DNA of 64,000 nucleotides from Bolinopsis microptera. Lineage: Eukaryota > Ctenophora > Tentaculata > Lobata > Bolinopsidae. Shown here one piece after another: positions 11,225-23,381 of the stretch. Positions within the stretch are counted from its first letter, which is position 1, and every line of letters begins with the position of its first letter. Where the stretch lies: NCBI RefSeq assembly GCF_026151205.1, contig NC_087082.1, forward strand, positions 15,347,365-15,411,364. The letters run 5' to 3'. The notes below the pieces were generated by a model. It was not told the origin of the DNA, made no database searches, and was given only the letters and a program-made list of their open reading frames with translations. Position numbers and translations under genes: made by a program.

Positions 11225-12737
11225 ATGAAGTGAGGGGAACTAGAAAGGTAGTACTGAAGTGAGGGGTACTAGAGGGGCATGGTCCCTGCAGAGGTAGTAA
11301 TGAAGTGAGGGGAACTAGAAAGGTAGTACTGAAGTGAGGGGTACTAGAGTGGCATAGTCTCTGCAGAGTTAATACTGAAGTGAGGGGTACTAGAGTGGCA
11401 TGGTCTCTGCAGAGTTAATACTGAAGTGAGGGGTACTAGAGTGGCATGGTCTCTGCAGAGGTAGTACTGAAGTGAGGGGTACTAGAGGGGCATGGTCTCT
11501 GCAGAGGTAGTACTGAAGTGAGGGGTACTAGAGGGGCATGGTCTCTGCAGAGGTAGTACTGAAGTGAGGGGTACTAGAGGGGCATGGTCTCTGCAGAGGT
11601 AATACTGAAGTGAGGGGTACTAGAGGGGCATGGTCTCTGTAGAGGTAGTACTGAAGTGAGGGGTATTAGAGGGGCATCGTCTCTACAGAGGTAGTACTGA
11701 AGTGAGGGGTCTGTGGTTCCAGAGGGGTACTGGAGTCTGGAGAGGTATTACTGAAGTGAGGGGTACTAGAGGGGCATGGTCTCTACAGAGGTAGTACTGA
11801 AGTGAGGGGTACTAGAGTGGCATGGTCTCTACAGAGGTAGTACTGAAGTGAGGGGTACTAGAGGGGCATAGTCTCTACAGAGGTAGTACTGAAGTGAGGG
11901 GTACTAGAGGGGCATGGTCTCTGGAGAGGTAGTACTGAAGTGAGGGGTACTAGAGGGGCATAGTCTCTGCAGAGTTAATACTGAAGTGAGGGGTACTAGA
12001 GGGGCATGGTCTCTGCAGAGGTAGTACTGAAGTGAGGGGTACTAGAGGGGCATGGTCTCTGCAGAGGTAGTACTGAAGTGAGGGGTACTAGAGTGGCATG
12101 GTCTCTGCAGAGGTAGTACTGAAGTGAGGGGTATTAGAGGGGCATGGTCTCTGCAGAGGTATTACTGAAGTGAGGGGTACTAGAGTGGCATGGTCTCTGC
12201 AGAGGTATTACTGAAGTGAGGGGTACTAGAGTGGCATGGTCTCTGCAGAGGTAGTACTGAAGTGAGGGGTACTAGAGGGGCATGGTCTCTGCAGAGGTAT
12301 TACTGAAGTGAGGGGTACTATAGAAGGGCACCATGGTCTCTGCAGAGGTAGTACTGAAGTGAGGGGTACTAGAGTGGCATGGTCTCTGCAGAGGTAGTAC
12401 TGAAGTGAGGGGTACTAGAGGGGCATGGTCTCTGCAGAGGTAGTACTGAAGTGAGGGGTACTAGAGTGGCATGGTCTCTGCAGAGGTAGTACTGAAGTGA
12501 GGGGTATTAGAGGGGCATGGTCTCTGCAGAGGTATTACTGAAGTGAGGGGTACTAGAGTGGCATGGTCTCTGCAGAGGTATTACTGAAGTGAGGGGTACT
12601 AGAGTGGCATGGTCTCTGCAGAGGTAGTACTGAAGTGAGGGGTACTAGAGGGGCATGGTCTCTGCAGAGGTATTACTGAAGTGAGGGGTACTATAGAAGG
12701 GCACCATGGTCTCTGCAGAGGTAGTACTGAAGTGTCA
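11225..12737. repeat. 46-bp minisatellite, about 33 copies
   Basis: The unit begins gaagtgaggggtactagagg and continues through ggcatggtctctgcagaggt to agtact; most copies contain CTGCAG. Variants differ at a few fixed positions (gggg/gtgg, gtagt/gtatt/ttaat). A rare variant with ctatagaagggcacc occurs at 12318 and again at 12691, showing that a block of about eight units was duplicated as a whole. Reading frames through it are by-products of the repeat. Confidence 0.95.
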
Positions 12738-14747
12738 AATGGCACGGACCGTGAATTTGGCTCGTGTCTGTAACAAAGTAACAAGTTCCATGAGGATCTG
12801 CAGAGTGTGGAGCTATCACCTCCCTCCCTCCCTGTATTGCAACCATTGTTACCTCACTACGGTCGGGCGGGGTCCCGGAGGGTCCCTTAAGTCTGCAAAT
12901 CAAATTATTTCCCTCATGACAGGGGCCGCAGTGCAATTGGTTGAGGAAATTGCTGTCTAACTTCAATACTCTGTTTATTCCGTGACATATGACACAGAAT
13001 TTCAGGATATTGCCGATCTGTCCATATGTAATCCTCAAAGGCAATTCAACAGTCGTTGTGACGGAATTTAGTCGCCTCTTAAGATGACGTAACAGTTTCC
13101 TGGCGAGGTAATTCTCCAGGTGGTCAAGTGCTCGGAATCATAACTGAATCACAGCTAGTGTTTAGTCTTAGTGCTTTAGTGTTTATCGTATTCGTTGGAA
13201 ATCTGAAGCTGTGCGACATCCTCGTTTTCAGATAAGCACCGCTTATTCACCGCCGTTTTCTGTTCCACGTCCCGGAAGAAAGCAACAATGCCGTACAAAT
13301 TGTTTTACCAATTATCATAATTATTACATTCCAGCTATTAGTTTCAGTACGATAATCCAACAAAATGATCCAATTTGAATGGAGTTTAGACAACATCGGG
13401 GGCAAACATTTATAACACCAACCTGGTTGGTCAGCAAAGCGTTGGATTTATGCCCAATATTCAATTTCAGGGCATCTGTGTGACTATTCCTGATGGCAGA
13501 AGGGAACCTGTATTTTTTAGAGCCGTATAACTATAACACGTACAAATTATTTCTTGTACGTGTTTGACCTAAAGTTTGACCTAAATTTGATTCCTGGTCT
13601 TCACTAGATTATCTTATTCTATTTCTCACTTGCAATGAGTTTAGATTTTTTAGGATTTGATCCCTCTCGGTTCTTCCATGGTGTACGAGAAGGTGGGTTT
13701 GTCGCCCCAAGGTCCATTACTATTTTTTTGACCAATGGCCTCCACTAAATGTACATTTTTTTAGAAAGGAGGCCGTCAGTAATTTTTGGATGTAGGACAT
13801 GTGGGTGAGAACGGTTTTGGCATGCAAAATAATAAAATAATGCGAAGAGTTAATAGATACGAAGTTGGTTCTAAGGTTCCATTGAAAATTAAATAGTTCT
13901 TGACGGAGCTAGTTAAAGGATTATTTAAAGCTTGACTGTTGAGAGATTAAATATAAAAATAGCAATTAATTTGGGTAACGACGCTAGAATTTAACGGTAT
14001 CTTGTATGATTTATGATGACAGTAATCGATACCTTCGAAAATTCCAAGTTTCAAACACACTTCATATTCAAAAAAACTTTCGGAGCTGGGCGAAGTTTTC
14101 TAGCAGCCATTTTTTTTATCGGATGAGAGCCAATACAAATAAATGTGCTTATTGTAGTCTCAAAGTCACAAGAAATGTTATTTAAAAACTTATTTGAGTG
14201 ATTCCTTCCCACTTATCGTCTATTTTAGAGTTAGCAAAGGTAGTTTCAGTTGAGTCTTGAGTCATGTAATAATTTAAAACACGTTTTACTTTAAACCTTC
14301 TGAATAAACAACCTACAATTGTGGCTCCTTCTAATTTAAAACATGCTTCTCCTGAAGGGCTATGAGGACATAATCCCAACATTAACAAGCCAAATTCTTT
14401 TAGAAGAATCATATTAACCAAATAAAACCAAGTCACTTAGAACAGAATTAGTTACCAACAAAATTACTTAGTCACTAACAAAATTGTGATGTTATGAATT
14501 ATAATTCTATACTTTCAAATCTCAATCTACCTTCAATTGCTACTCCACTGCAATGCAGTTAGCTGGTTTTCAGACTTCGTAAAATATTGCACTACTAATT
14601 GTTATCAATATGGGCAACGAAAATTTTGCCCTTGGCCATTCTCAAAAACAATTTCACAGTTTACTCCTGCAATATATCGCAGTGCTGACCCATAAGTATA
14701 ATAAAAGGCACAGACAGTGCCACATACATCACGGAAGTTGCACCGAA
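12738..14747. other. Intergenic sequence, no gene supported
   Basis: No convincing coding exon or RNA gene. A small perfect hairpin lies at 13535-13564 (arms aacacgtacaa and ttgtacgtgtt with an 8-base loop). An 84-codon minus-strand frame at 14182-14436 has no recognisable domain. Confidence 0.55.
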
Positions 14748-14755
14748 CCTCACCC

Positions 14756-15470
14756 CAGTGATGCACGCCGCCGCCGGACGCCGCCGCGCCGGCACATTTT
14801 CACACGCCGCCACGCCGATACCTCTCAAGTCGGCGTGGCGTGAAAATTTAAAAAAATTTCAATAGCAGCTACTAGTTCTGAATTAGAAAGAGTATGGAGC
14901 CAGTCGGGGTTGATTTTGAACTCTAGGAGATCCAAATTGTCCAACGACAATGTTAAGAATTTGATTTTTCTTGAATATAATTGGGACAATGTGAAGTCAT
15001 CCCTGAATGTAACTGAGTAAATTGAATAATGTTTCTTTTAACAAAAGGAAGACCTTTTTCTTGTATTAGCCGTTTAATATGAACATTCCTATTTATTGAA
15101 ACATAACAGGAATTAGGAATTAACAGGAATTAACAAAATTAGGTCATATTACAATAACAGTGATTAGGTCACATTACAAAAACATTGATTCCAGGTATTG
15201 TAACAGTAACACTTAAAGTCATTATACTCATGAAAGTACAAACTAGAGTTTTCTGATGGTAGCATTGATAATTGTAGTTCAGCGGGTGGATGTCGTATTT
15301 TATGGGGCTACTCGCTGCTATGAGGCCACTTCGTTACAATTTTTGTGGGCCTGGAAATTCAAACCTAAATTTTGACAAAATTATGTTCCACGCCGCCGAA
15401 CGCCGCCACGCCGGGCCATGTTGGGCACGCCGCCGCCGGTTGGCGAAAAATGAACCGGCGTGCATCACTG
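14756..15470. mobile_element. Non-autonomous hAT-type MITE (715 bp)
   Basis: The terminal inverted repeat is CAGTGATGCACGCCG at the left and its reverse complement at the right. A perfect 8-bp target duplication CCTCACCC lies at 14748-14755 and 15471-15478. CA..TG ends and an 8-bp duplication are the hAT signature. Both subterminal regions are packed with CGCCG-type motifs in an otherwise AT-rich body. No transposase is encoded. The 8-bp match makes the boundaries secure; the superfamily follows from established rules. Confidence 0.9.
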
Positions 15471-15478
15471 CCTCACCC

Positions 15479-17270
15479 TAAAGTTAAAGTATAACTTAAA
15501 AGGAGCTGCAGGGTAGTGTAACACTGACAGCTCTGCAACCACGATCCCAACTGACAAAACGCTAACTAGATGAAGCTGACGGAAATTCGCTCAATTAAAG
15601 TCCGTTTAGAGCCGATTAAAATGAGACCGCCTCAAAACATGGGGTCTCAAGCGGTATAAGTGCCCTGAAAGACTAGTTTATACTTAGTTACCGCTTGCTT
15701 TGTGCTTTGGTGTCAACTGTCAGGGCTGTTTGTAGTTGTACTTGAGTTAGACTTTGCACAGTTAGATAGATTTGTGAGTTGACACCCATTTCTTAACGCT
15801 ATTAGAGGTAATAAACTAAGTAAGCTTTGGAAACTGACAAATGTAAATATTAAACCTTTTTATCAGGGATTTTTCTGTTGAGGATGATAATGAATTGAAA
15901 AATTGTATCCTGGATTACGAAATGAAAGCCCTTTATAAACCTGAATATTATATCAAAATTAAATAGCAACCTCTAAAAATCAGTACAAGTACACCAACAT
16001 CAACATGTAAGCCGTAAGGGTCGTAGACCAGTCGCAACAGGAGAAAGAATGTTCGACAGTCAAACTCACTGCACACGCGGGCATGCCCCAAACATGCCCA
16101 GACGGCATGGAATTAAAATAGCATGACGACAGCACGCGCGCTGCAGTTTCACTTCCCAGAATCGCAACTTTGTTTACGCTTTGGCCCTTAAAACGGGTGA
16201 TGATATGACGTTTCTTGTCTAGTGTTCTATAAAATTATGGTATTATCCCGTGATCCGCATGATTGCGAGCGTGCCTTTAGGTTTCCTAATTACATTGTCT
16301 TCGCTAATCATATTCGTTATCTTAATTGCCAGACCAAATAGGTTTAGGCTCTTAGACCATTGATGTTTCTACGACCACAAAACTTTCGGGTCACACGTTT
16401 AACCCTGCCAGAACAGTGAACAATAGTCGAGAACGTTTGATTGAATTTGAAGTTAACCCGACTTTCGGATTCGTTGCCGGCGAGCACATTTGAAGTTAGC
16501 GTAACCTTGAACGAAAGCGACGTCTAGATCTCATTCACCCATTCAAATCTCCGGCATTTCCTACAAATTTCTGATGAATTTCAAATTGTGTCCTGATAAG
16601 GTGCCGAGACTGATAGGAGTTGTCGATATATTTATGGTGGTGTTTTCACCATGCTTTACATTTCCATTTTGTGGATCCGTCTGGACTGGTGACAGTTTCA
16701 ACCCTATTCCTTCAAATTGGTGGCCAAGTCTTCATGACCTGACCGTACTTTCAGCACCATTTCTCCCCGACTTAAAAGCCCCAGCCCTGTTCACAGTACT
16801 CAGCTCTTGTCCCTCTCTGAGCAATTATACTTAGATCCTACTCACCGTATCCAGCCTGGACAAGATTAGTGTTTATTGTAAGTTTTAAGTTAAACATTTT
16901 CCTTTTGTCCTTGCTTGGTTCCACAAGAGGTTCTCGACTAATGACTGACGGTTTGAGGCTATTTCACAGTCTGCCCATTGACCGGGCTCGTGATCGTTAC
17001 TTTTGTTTATAAACCTACCTTCCTCAATTAATAAAACCACGTCATGCGTCTGTACCGTATACCACTTCTATTATTGCCATGCTAGACAGCCTGCAGACCA
17101 TTTTAGTCTTCACACAGATTTTCAGGGCTCCTCGGAGGAGGAGGCCCACATAAAGATTACGGATTGTAGTGGTAATACTGTAAACGACATTTATATTCAA
17201 TCCGTTTAACAGTTGGTATGATCAGGTAATAGGTCGTTAGAAGAACAATAGTGAGCCTGGTCCATGTGGA
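15479..17270. other. Intergenic sequence, no gene supported
   Basis: Short chance frames only (for example 16574-16834 on the plus strand, with no recognisable domain). No RNA gene or repeat array is seen. Confidence 0.55.
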
Positions 17271-17313
17271 CTTGACACAATACCGATTAACGGAGTGCTG
17301 TCATGTCACGGCT

Positions 17314-17371
17314 CACGTGACGTCACACGTGGCGTGATGTGACGTCACGTGAAACAGTCAAACTCCACGTG
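17314..17371. promoter_or_regulatory. E-box/CRE palindrome
   Basis: The perfect 14-bp arms CACGTGACGTCACA and TGTGACGTCACGTG (17314-17327 and 17338-17351) are separated by 10 bases. Each arm overlaps a CACGTG E-box with a TGACGTCA CRE. Two further CACGTG sites lie at 17326 and 17366. A regulatory role is inferred from motif density. It sits about 115 bp outside the foldback unit. Confidence 0.5.
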
Positions 17372-17500
17372 GTTCTTGCTAATTGCCCACTCAAATATTT
17401 GGTAGTAACTTTGCTGAGGCAATCTTGGAGAATCAGGAATAGACCGAGGCCGCGATTTGTAATCGTGGAATTCGTTTGAGGTCTTATCAACCCTGGCGCG

Positions 17501-17935
17501 TGGGGACACGTTTTTGCTAGTAGTTTGCGACATTATTTTACGGGTATCGAATCTCGCGACTTCAACGAAGTCCTGGGGACACGTTTTCAATAATTGATAA
17601 TATTTTCAGCCCCTATCGTTTTAAGCATCGTTAGGGCTTTCCCAGAAACTAACTCTCATCATCCTAGGATAATCGTGTGTCGCACAGCACCTCTTTCAGT
17701 AACGAGAGTAGTCGCATGCAGTCCAGAATGACGTGTACGTTTCGGTCACCTGTGGAAAAAGGAAGTGAGATATCAAAAATCTGAGAAAAACCCGTTGGAT
17801 AAAAGCCTTTCAGGTAGGTGCTAGTCAAGATTTCATCTCTTTAGACCTTAAGATGGCTTCTAACACCTCGTCAAAAGTTTTTAAAAGTAAATTTTACTCG
17901 CGACTATCAAAAAACAACAAAAACGTGTCCCCAAT
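17501..17935. repeat. Inner 16-bp inverted repeat in the left arm
   Basis: TGGGGACACGTTTTTG at 17501-17516 faces its perfect reverse complement at 17920-17935, and a third copy (tggggacacgttttc) lies at 17573. The same set is mirrored in the right arm. It may mark an older element nested inside the arm; no target duplication was recognised. Confidence 0.6.
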
Positions 17936-18358
17936 TTGCTTTTTTGAGCGCGCCCAGATCAGCGCACCTAGCTGATCTAGCTACTATGAACAGGCACATA
18001 AAAATATCAGTGAATATAAGTGATTTCGGTTATTGGAGTAATTTCATCAGAGCAGTCACATTTTTGATGGTGATTAATACTTTAATAACATTCCACAACA
18101 AGGCAACCATTAACTATGTAGTGTGTACCGTGTGCAGTGTGAAGTATAATATAGAGTTGGCATGAAGTTAACAGTTTACTTATCACGAAGTTTAATTAGA
18201 AGATAAGGAAAATATTGTATTGTTATCTGTCAAAGGAATTTAATGTATTCTAACAACTTGTTCTTATAATAACTAATCGATGAACCACATACAGGGTCGG
18301 TGTGAGTGTAAGAATTTGTGTGAGAAGATATATAGAGGAGCAAAATTCAACATCACTG

Positions 18359-18475
18359 GATACGGCCATACTCGGTTGAATACACCCCATCTCGTTCGAT
18401 CTGGGAAGTTAAGCAACTGCAGGCCGGGTTAGTACTTGGATGGGTGACCGCCTGGGAATTCCCGGTGCCGTATCC
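18359..18475 (+). rRNA. 5S ribosomal RNA gene (left arm)
   Basis: 117 nt whose ends pair (gatacggc and gccgtatc), forming helix I. The internal promoter is recognisable: AAGTTAAGCAACTGC at the box A position and GGTTAGTACTTGGATGGG at the box C position, with GACCGCCTGGGAA following as in animal 5S. An atatata stretch lies at -31 to -25, and a TTTT terminator follows immediately. Transcribed by RNA polymerase III if active. Whether it is a working gene or a mobilised copy is not known. Confidence 0.92.
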
Positions 18476-18733
18476 TTTTGTTATATTTTCGAAGAATTGC
18501 TTTACTGAACAGAAGAATTGTGTATGGCTTTTACAGAATTGCAGTGATTATTAAGAATATCATTTTATCCTAAGCAATATAGTCTATGTTCAAACGGAAG
18601 GAAATATTTCCAAATGTCAGAATAACATTGCTTAGAATAGTATAGCTACTAAGTTTTGTCTGAAAAGGGCTTTTTTGTTTCATTCTAAGATCTATCTTAA
18701 ACATTCTGCTTAAAATTAACTAGAATGTATTTT

Positions 18734-19568
18734 TAAGTTAACTTGAAGAGTACTACAAGGTATCCTGAAGTTAACTTGAAGAGTACTACAAGGTATCCTG
18801 AAGTTAACTTGGAGAGTACTGCAAAGTATCCTGTAGATAACTCGAAGAGTACTGCAAGGTATCCTGAAGTTAACTCGAAGAGTACTACAAGGTATCCTGA
18901 AGTTAACTTGGAGAGTACTGCAAAGTATCCTGTAGATAACTCGAAGAGTACTGCAAGGGTATCCTGGAGTTACCTTGAAAAGTACTACAAGGTATCCTGA
19001 AGTTAACTTGAAGAGTACTACAAGGTATCCTGAAGTTAACTTGAAGAGTACTACAAGGTATCCTGAAGTTAACTTGGAGAGTACTGCAAAGTATCCTGTA
19101 GATAACTCGAAGAGTACTGCAAGGTATCCTGAAGTTAACTCGAAGAGTACTACAAGGTATCCTGAAGTTAACTTGGAGAGTACTGCAAAGTATCCTGTAG
19201 ATAACTCGAAGAGTACTGCAAGGTATCCTCAAGTTAACTTGAAGAGTACTGCAAGGTATCCTCAAGTTAACATGAAGAGTACTGCAAGGTATCCTGGAGT
19301 TACCTTGAAGAATACTACAAGACATTCTGAAGTTAACTTGAATAGTACTACAAGGTATCCTGAAGTTAACTTGAAGAGTACTACAAGATATCCTGAAGTT
19401 AACTTGAAGAGTACTGCAAGGTATCCTGTAGATAACTCGAAGAGTACTGCAAGGTATCCTGAAGTTAACTTGAAGAGTACTGCAAGGTTTCCTGAAGTTA
19501 ACTTGAAGAGTACTACAAGGTATCCTGGAGTTACCTTGAAGAGTACTACAAAGTACAAGGTATCCTAA
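18734..19568 (+). repeat. 33-bp minisatellite (left arm, about 25 copies)
   Basis: The unit is gttaacttgaagagtactac followed by aaggtatcctgaa, with variants (acttggagagtactgcaaag, gataactcgaagagtactgc) arranged in repeated blocks. The 33-bp period keeps several frames open (a repeating KSTTRYPEVNL); these are not taken as genes. Confidence 0.95.
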
Positions 19569-19599
19569 AATTAACTAGAATGTATTCTTAAGTTAACTT

Positions 19600-19840
19600 G
19601 CAAGTTATACTGCAAATCCGAGAGGCGATAAAATTTCAAATATATCGGGACCGATATAATTGGAAGACGACAAATATCTAACTTTAGGTCAACTTCATGC
19701 TTTCTGTCAGTTAACTTCAGGATCAGATCAGCTTTATCTTAATTTAATCCAAGTTTGCGTGCAGGCTACCACAACAACAACAACATAGAGGTTGTTACAG
19801 GATTAATTAAGTATATAATAGAGGATAATTTGAAGGTAAC
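19600..19840. other. Unique centre (loop) of the foldback unit
   Basis: Non-repeated AT-rich sequence between the arms, with a short caacaacaacaac tract near 19768. It encodes nothing recognisable. Confidence 0.7.
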
Positions 19841-19849
19841 TTGTAGTTC

Positions 19850-20770
19850 TCTTTAAAGTTAACTTCAGGATACCTTGTAGTACTCTTCAAGTTAACTTCA
19901 GGATACCTTGTAGTACTCTTCAAGTTAACTTCAGGATACCTTGTAGTACTGTTCAAGTTAACTTCAGGATACCTTGTAGTACTCTTCAAGTTAATTTCAA
20001 GATACCTTGCAGTTATACTCTTCAAGTTAACTTCAGGATACATTGCATTGTAGTACTTTTTAAGTTAACTTCAGGATACCTTGTATCACTTTTTAAGTTA
20101 ACTCCAGGATACCTTGTAGTACTCTTCAAGTTAACTTCAGGATACCTTGCAGTACTCTTCAAGTTAACTTCAGGATATCTTGTAGTACTCTTCACGTTAA
20201 CTTCAGGAAACCTTGTAGTACTCTTCGAGATAACTCCAGGATACCTTGTAGTACTCTTCAAGTTAACTTCAGGATACCTTGTAGTACTTTTTAAGTTAAC
20301 TTCACGATATCTTGTAGTACACTTCAAGTTAACTTCAGGATTGCTTGCAGTACTCTTCGAGTTATCTACAGGATACCTTGCAGAACTCTTCAAGTTAATT
20401 TCAAGATACCTTGCACTTTGCAGTTATACTCTTCAAGTTAACTTCAGGATACATTGCATTGTAGTGCTTTTTAAGTTAACTTCAGGATACCTTGTATCAC
20501 TTTTTAAGTTAACTCCAGGATACCTAATTGTAGTACTCTTCAAGTTAATTTCAAGATACCTTGCAGCTTGCAGTTATACTCTTCAAGTTAACTTCAGGAT
20601 ACATTGCATTGTTATAGTACTCTTCAAGTTAACTTCAGGATACCTTGCAGTACTCTTCAAGTTAACTTCAGGATACCTTGTAGTACTCTTCAAGTTAACT
20701 TCAGGATACCTTGTAGTACTTTTCAAGGTAACTCCAGGATACCTTGCAGTACTCTTCAAGTTAACTTAAA
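19850..20770 (-). repeat. 33-bp minisatellite (right arm, about 28 copies)
   Basis: Same 33-bp unit as the left arm but inverted (gttaacttcaggataccttg on the plus strand). Variant order differs from the left array, and several units carry insertions (ttgcattg, gcttgcagttat near 20400-20610), so the two arrays have evolved separately since the inversion arose. Confidence 0.95.
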
Positions 20771-21026
20771 AATACATTCTAGTTAATTTTAAGCAGAATG
20801 TTTAAGATAGATCTTAGAATGAAACAAAAAAGCCCTTTTCAGACAAAACTTAGTAGCTATACTATTCTAAGCAATGTTATTCTGACATTTGGAAATATTT
20901 CCTTCCGTTTGAACATAGACTATATTGCTTAGGATAAAATGATATTCTTAATAATCACTGCAATTCTGTAAAAGCCATACACAATTCTTCTGTTCAGTAA
21001 AGCAATTCTTCGAAAATATAACAAAA

Positions 21027-21143
21027 GGATACGGCACCGGGAATTCCCAGGCGGTCACCCATCCAAGTACTAACCCGGCCTGCAGTTGCTTAACTTCCCA
21101 GATCGAACGAGATGGGGTGTATTCAACCGAGTATGGCCGTATC
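21027..21143 (-). rRNA. 5S ribosomal RNA gene (right arm)
   Basis: Reverse-complement copy of the 5S gene at 18359, apparently identical over its length, with the same upstream TATA-like stretch and TTTT terminator. The two 5S genes face each other across the 33-bp arrays and would be transcribed convergently. Confidence 0.92.
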
Positions 21144-22024
21144 CAGTGATGTTGAATTTTGCTCCTCTATATCTTCTCACACAAATTCTTACACTCACAC
21201 CGACCCTGTATGTGGTTCATCGATTAATTATTATAAGAACAAGTTGTTAGAATACATTAAATTCCTTTGACAGATAACAATACAATATTTTCCTTATCTT
21301 CTAATTAAACTTCGTGATAAGTAAACTGTTAACTTCATGCCAACTCTATATTATACTTCACACTGCACACGGTACACACTACATAGTTAATGGTTGCCTT
21401 GTTGTGGAATGTTATTAAAGTATTAATCACCATAAAAAATGTGACTGCTCTGATGAAATTACTCCAATAACCGAAATCACTTATATTCACTGATATTTTT
21501 GTGTGCCTGTTCAGTGTTCATAGTAGCTAGATCAGCTAGGTGCGCTGATCTGGGCGCGCTCAAAAAAGCAAATTGGGGACACGTTTTTGTTGTTTTTTGA
21601 TAGTCGCGAGTAAAATTTACTTTTAAAAACTTTTGACGAGGTGTTAGAAGCCATCTTAAGGTCTAAAGAGATGAAATCTTGACTAGCACCTACCTGAAAG
21701 GCTTTTATCCAACGGGTTTTTCTCAGATTTTTGATATCTCACTTCCTTTTTCCACAGGTGACCGAAACGTACACGTCATTCTGGACTGCATGCGACTACT
21801 CTCGTTACTGAAAGAGGTGCTGTGCGACACACGATTATCCTAGGATGATGAGAGTTAGTTTCTGGGAAAGCCCTAACGATGCTTAAAACGATAGGGGCTG
21901 AAAATATTATCAATTATTGAAAACGTGTCCCCAGGACTTCGTTGAAGTCGCGAGATTCGATAACCGTAAAATAATGTCGCAAACTACTAGCAAAAACGTG
22001 TCCCCACGCGCCAGGGTTGCTTAT

Positions 22025-22569
22025 ACTTCAAAGTAATGTTAGGGCATTTTTTGTTATTTGTGCTCCTTTAGTATTTTCCCGATATAAAGTTTTACAGGAT
22101 ATATCTTTAGATAGATTTCTAGGAAAACATAAATAAGAGACAATATCTTTTGATCCAAAAATAGCATCCCCAATGGATGCTGAAATTACTCCAATTCCCT
22201 TGAGAAAAAGATAATTAACTGGAGATTTAAATCTTGCAATTTTTTCTAAGGACTGGTGCCAACATTTTTGGGTTTAGATTTCAAATTCTTAAGAAAAAAC
22301 GAAGAAATGTCATCAAATTCAGGTGAGATTACATCATAGCCTAGTAAGGTTTCCGGCCGCATGTTTAGCTAAACGAATCACTTTTAGCAGTGATAATTTA
22401 ATTCACCAAATCGGGCCCCCGTTTTACAATTGACGTAATTTAATTTATCGTTGACACATTTTATGGGCTCGTTATCTTGTTTTCGAAAGTTTTAAACTAT
22501 GAATTGACTATAAGCCAGCATAAAAAATACTTCGATATTCTTACCACAAACTGGAAACTGTGACAAAAA
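22025..22569. other. Intergenic sequence, no gene seen
   Basis: AT-rich, no coding or RNA feature recognised. Confidence 0.5.
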
Positions 22570-22925
22570 CTGCGCATTCTGACCACAGCCCAGACTGTGC
22601 GTTATGACCACATATTGTGCGTTGTGATCACAAACTTAATTATGCTGTGACCACAGATTGTATGTTGTGACCATAGACAGTGCATGGCCTGGTGACCAAT
22701 AACTTTTTGTTGAGACCAATCACTTTCTGTTGTGACCAATAACTTTCTGTTGTGACCAATCACTTTTTGTTGAGACCAATCACTTTCTGTTGTGACCAAT
22801 AACTTTCGGTTGTGACCAATAACTTTCTGTTGTGACCAATCACTTTTTGTTGAGACCAATCACTTTCTGTTGTGACCAATAACTTTCTGTTGTGACCAAT
22901 AACTTTCCATTGTGACCACAAACTG
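22570..22925. repeat. 20-bp minisatellite
   Basis: The core from about 22690 to 22910 has about eleven copies of aactttctgttgtgaccaat with alternations (cactttttgttgagaccaat). The flanks carry more diverged tgaccaca units, and gcagtatgttac-type repeats continue to about 23050. A minus-strand frame of 85 codons through it is a repeat by-product. Confidence 0.92.
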
Positions 22926-23381
22926 TGCATTGTGACCACATTTTCTGGAGTGAGACTGTGACCAAGTATTTTATGAACTGTGCAGTATGTTACAGTATGT
23001 GCAGTATGTTACTACGAACAGTATGTGACTGTGAACAGTATGTGACTGCGAGCTGTACCTGCAGTCAATGGCTACTAGTATTATAAAGACCTGAATATCC
23101 AATTGAACGAGGGTTTAATTTTAACCCGCCTTCACTCCGTTAAACGTGATGTGGTTACTAAAATAAGTGATATCTTGAGGTGCTATGGGTGATGTATTGA
23201 GGTGCCATGGTGAAATATGACATATGGACAAAAGCCCAGAACGTGCAACTCCTCGCACATGATTGACCAATACAAAATTGCTGTCAAAGCCTCAATTTAT
23301 ACGCTGTTGTCGGGGAATCGAAAAAATCATTACTCCCAAAAGTGATGATAGAGTGGCCGGTTGAGCGACCGTTGAGTCTTT

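Larger units (their letters stand above)
17488..22019. mobile_element. 4.5-kb foldback (inverted-repeat) unit carrying two 5S genes
   Basis: Two arms of about 2.1 kb (17488 to about 19600, and about 19830 to 22019) are near-identical reverse complements around a unique centre of about 230 bp. The ends read CAACCCTGGCGCG... and ...CGCGCCAGGGTTG. Outside them lies a perfect 5-bp direct repeat CTTAT (17483-17487 and 22020-22024), as expected of a target duplication. Each arm holds three GGGGACACG motifs, a 5S rRNA gene and a 33-bp minisatellite. Arms differ by rare substitutions and small indels (for example near 17538 and 17990). No transposase is seen. CA..TG ends with a 5-bp duplication fit a hAT5-like element; this class is an inference. 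The alternative is an inverted duplication of a 5S locus. Confidence 0.78.

Noticed and set aside
14182-14436. 84-codon minus-strand frame
   Set aside because: No recognisable domain, AT-rich context and no supporting splice sites; treated as chance.
18743-20786. Long repetitive frames (KSTTRYPEVNL and related) on both strands
   Set aside because: By-products of the 33-bp minisatellite; several frames are open at once, and there is no start context or splice structure.
22602-22859. 85-codon frame rich in DWSQQKVIGHNRK repeats
   Set aside because: Generated by the 20-bp minisatellite.
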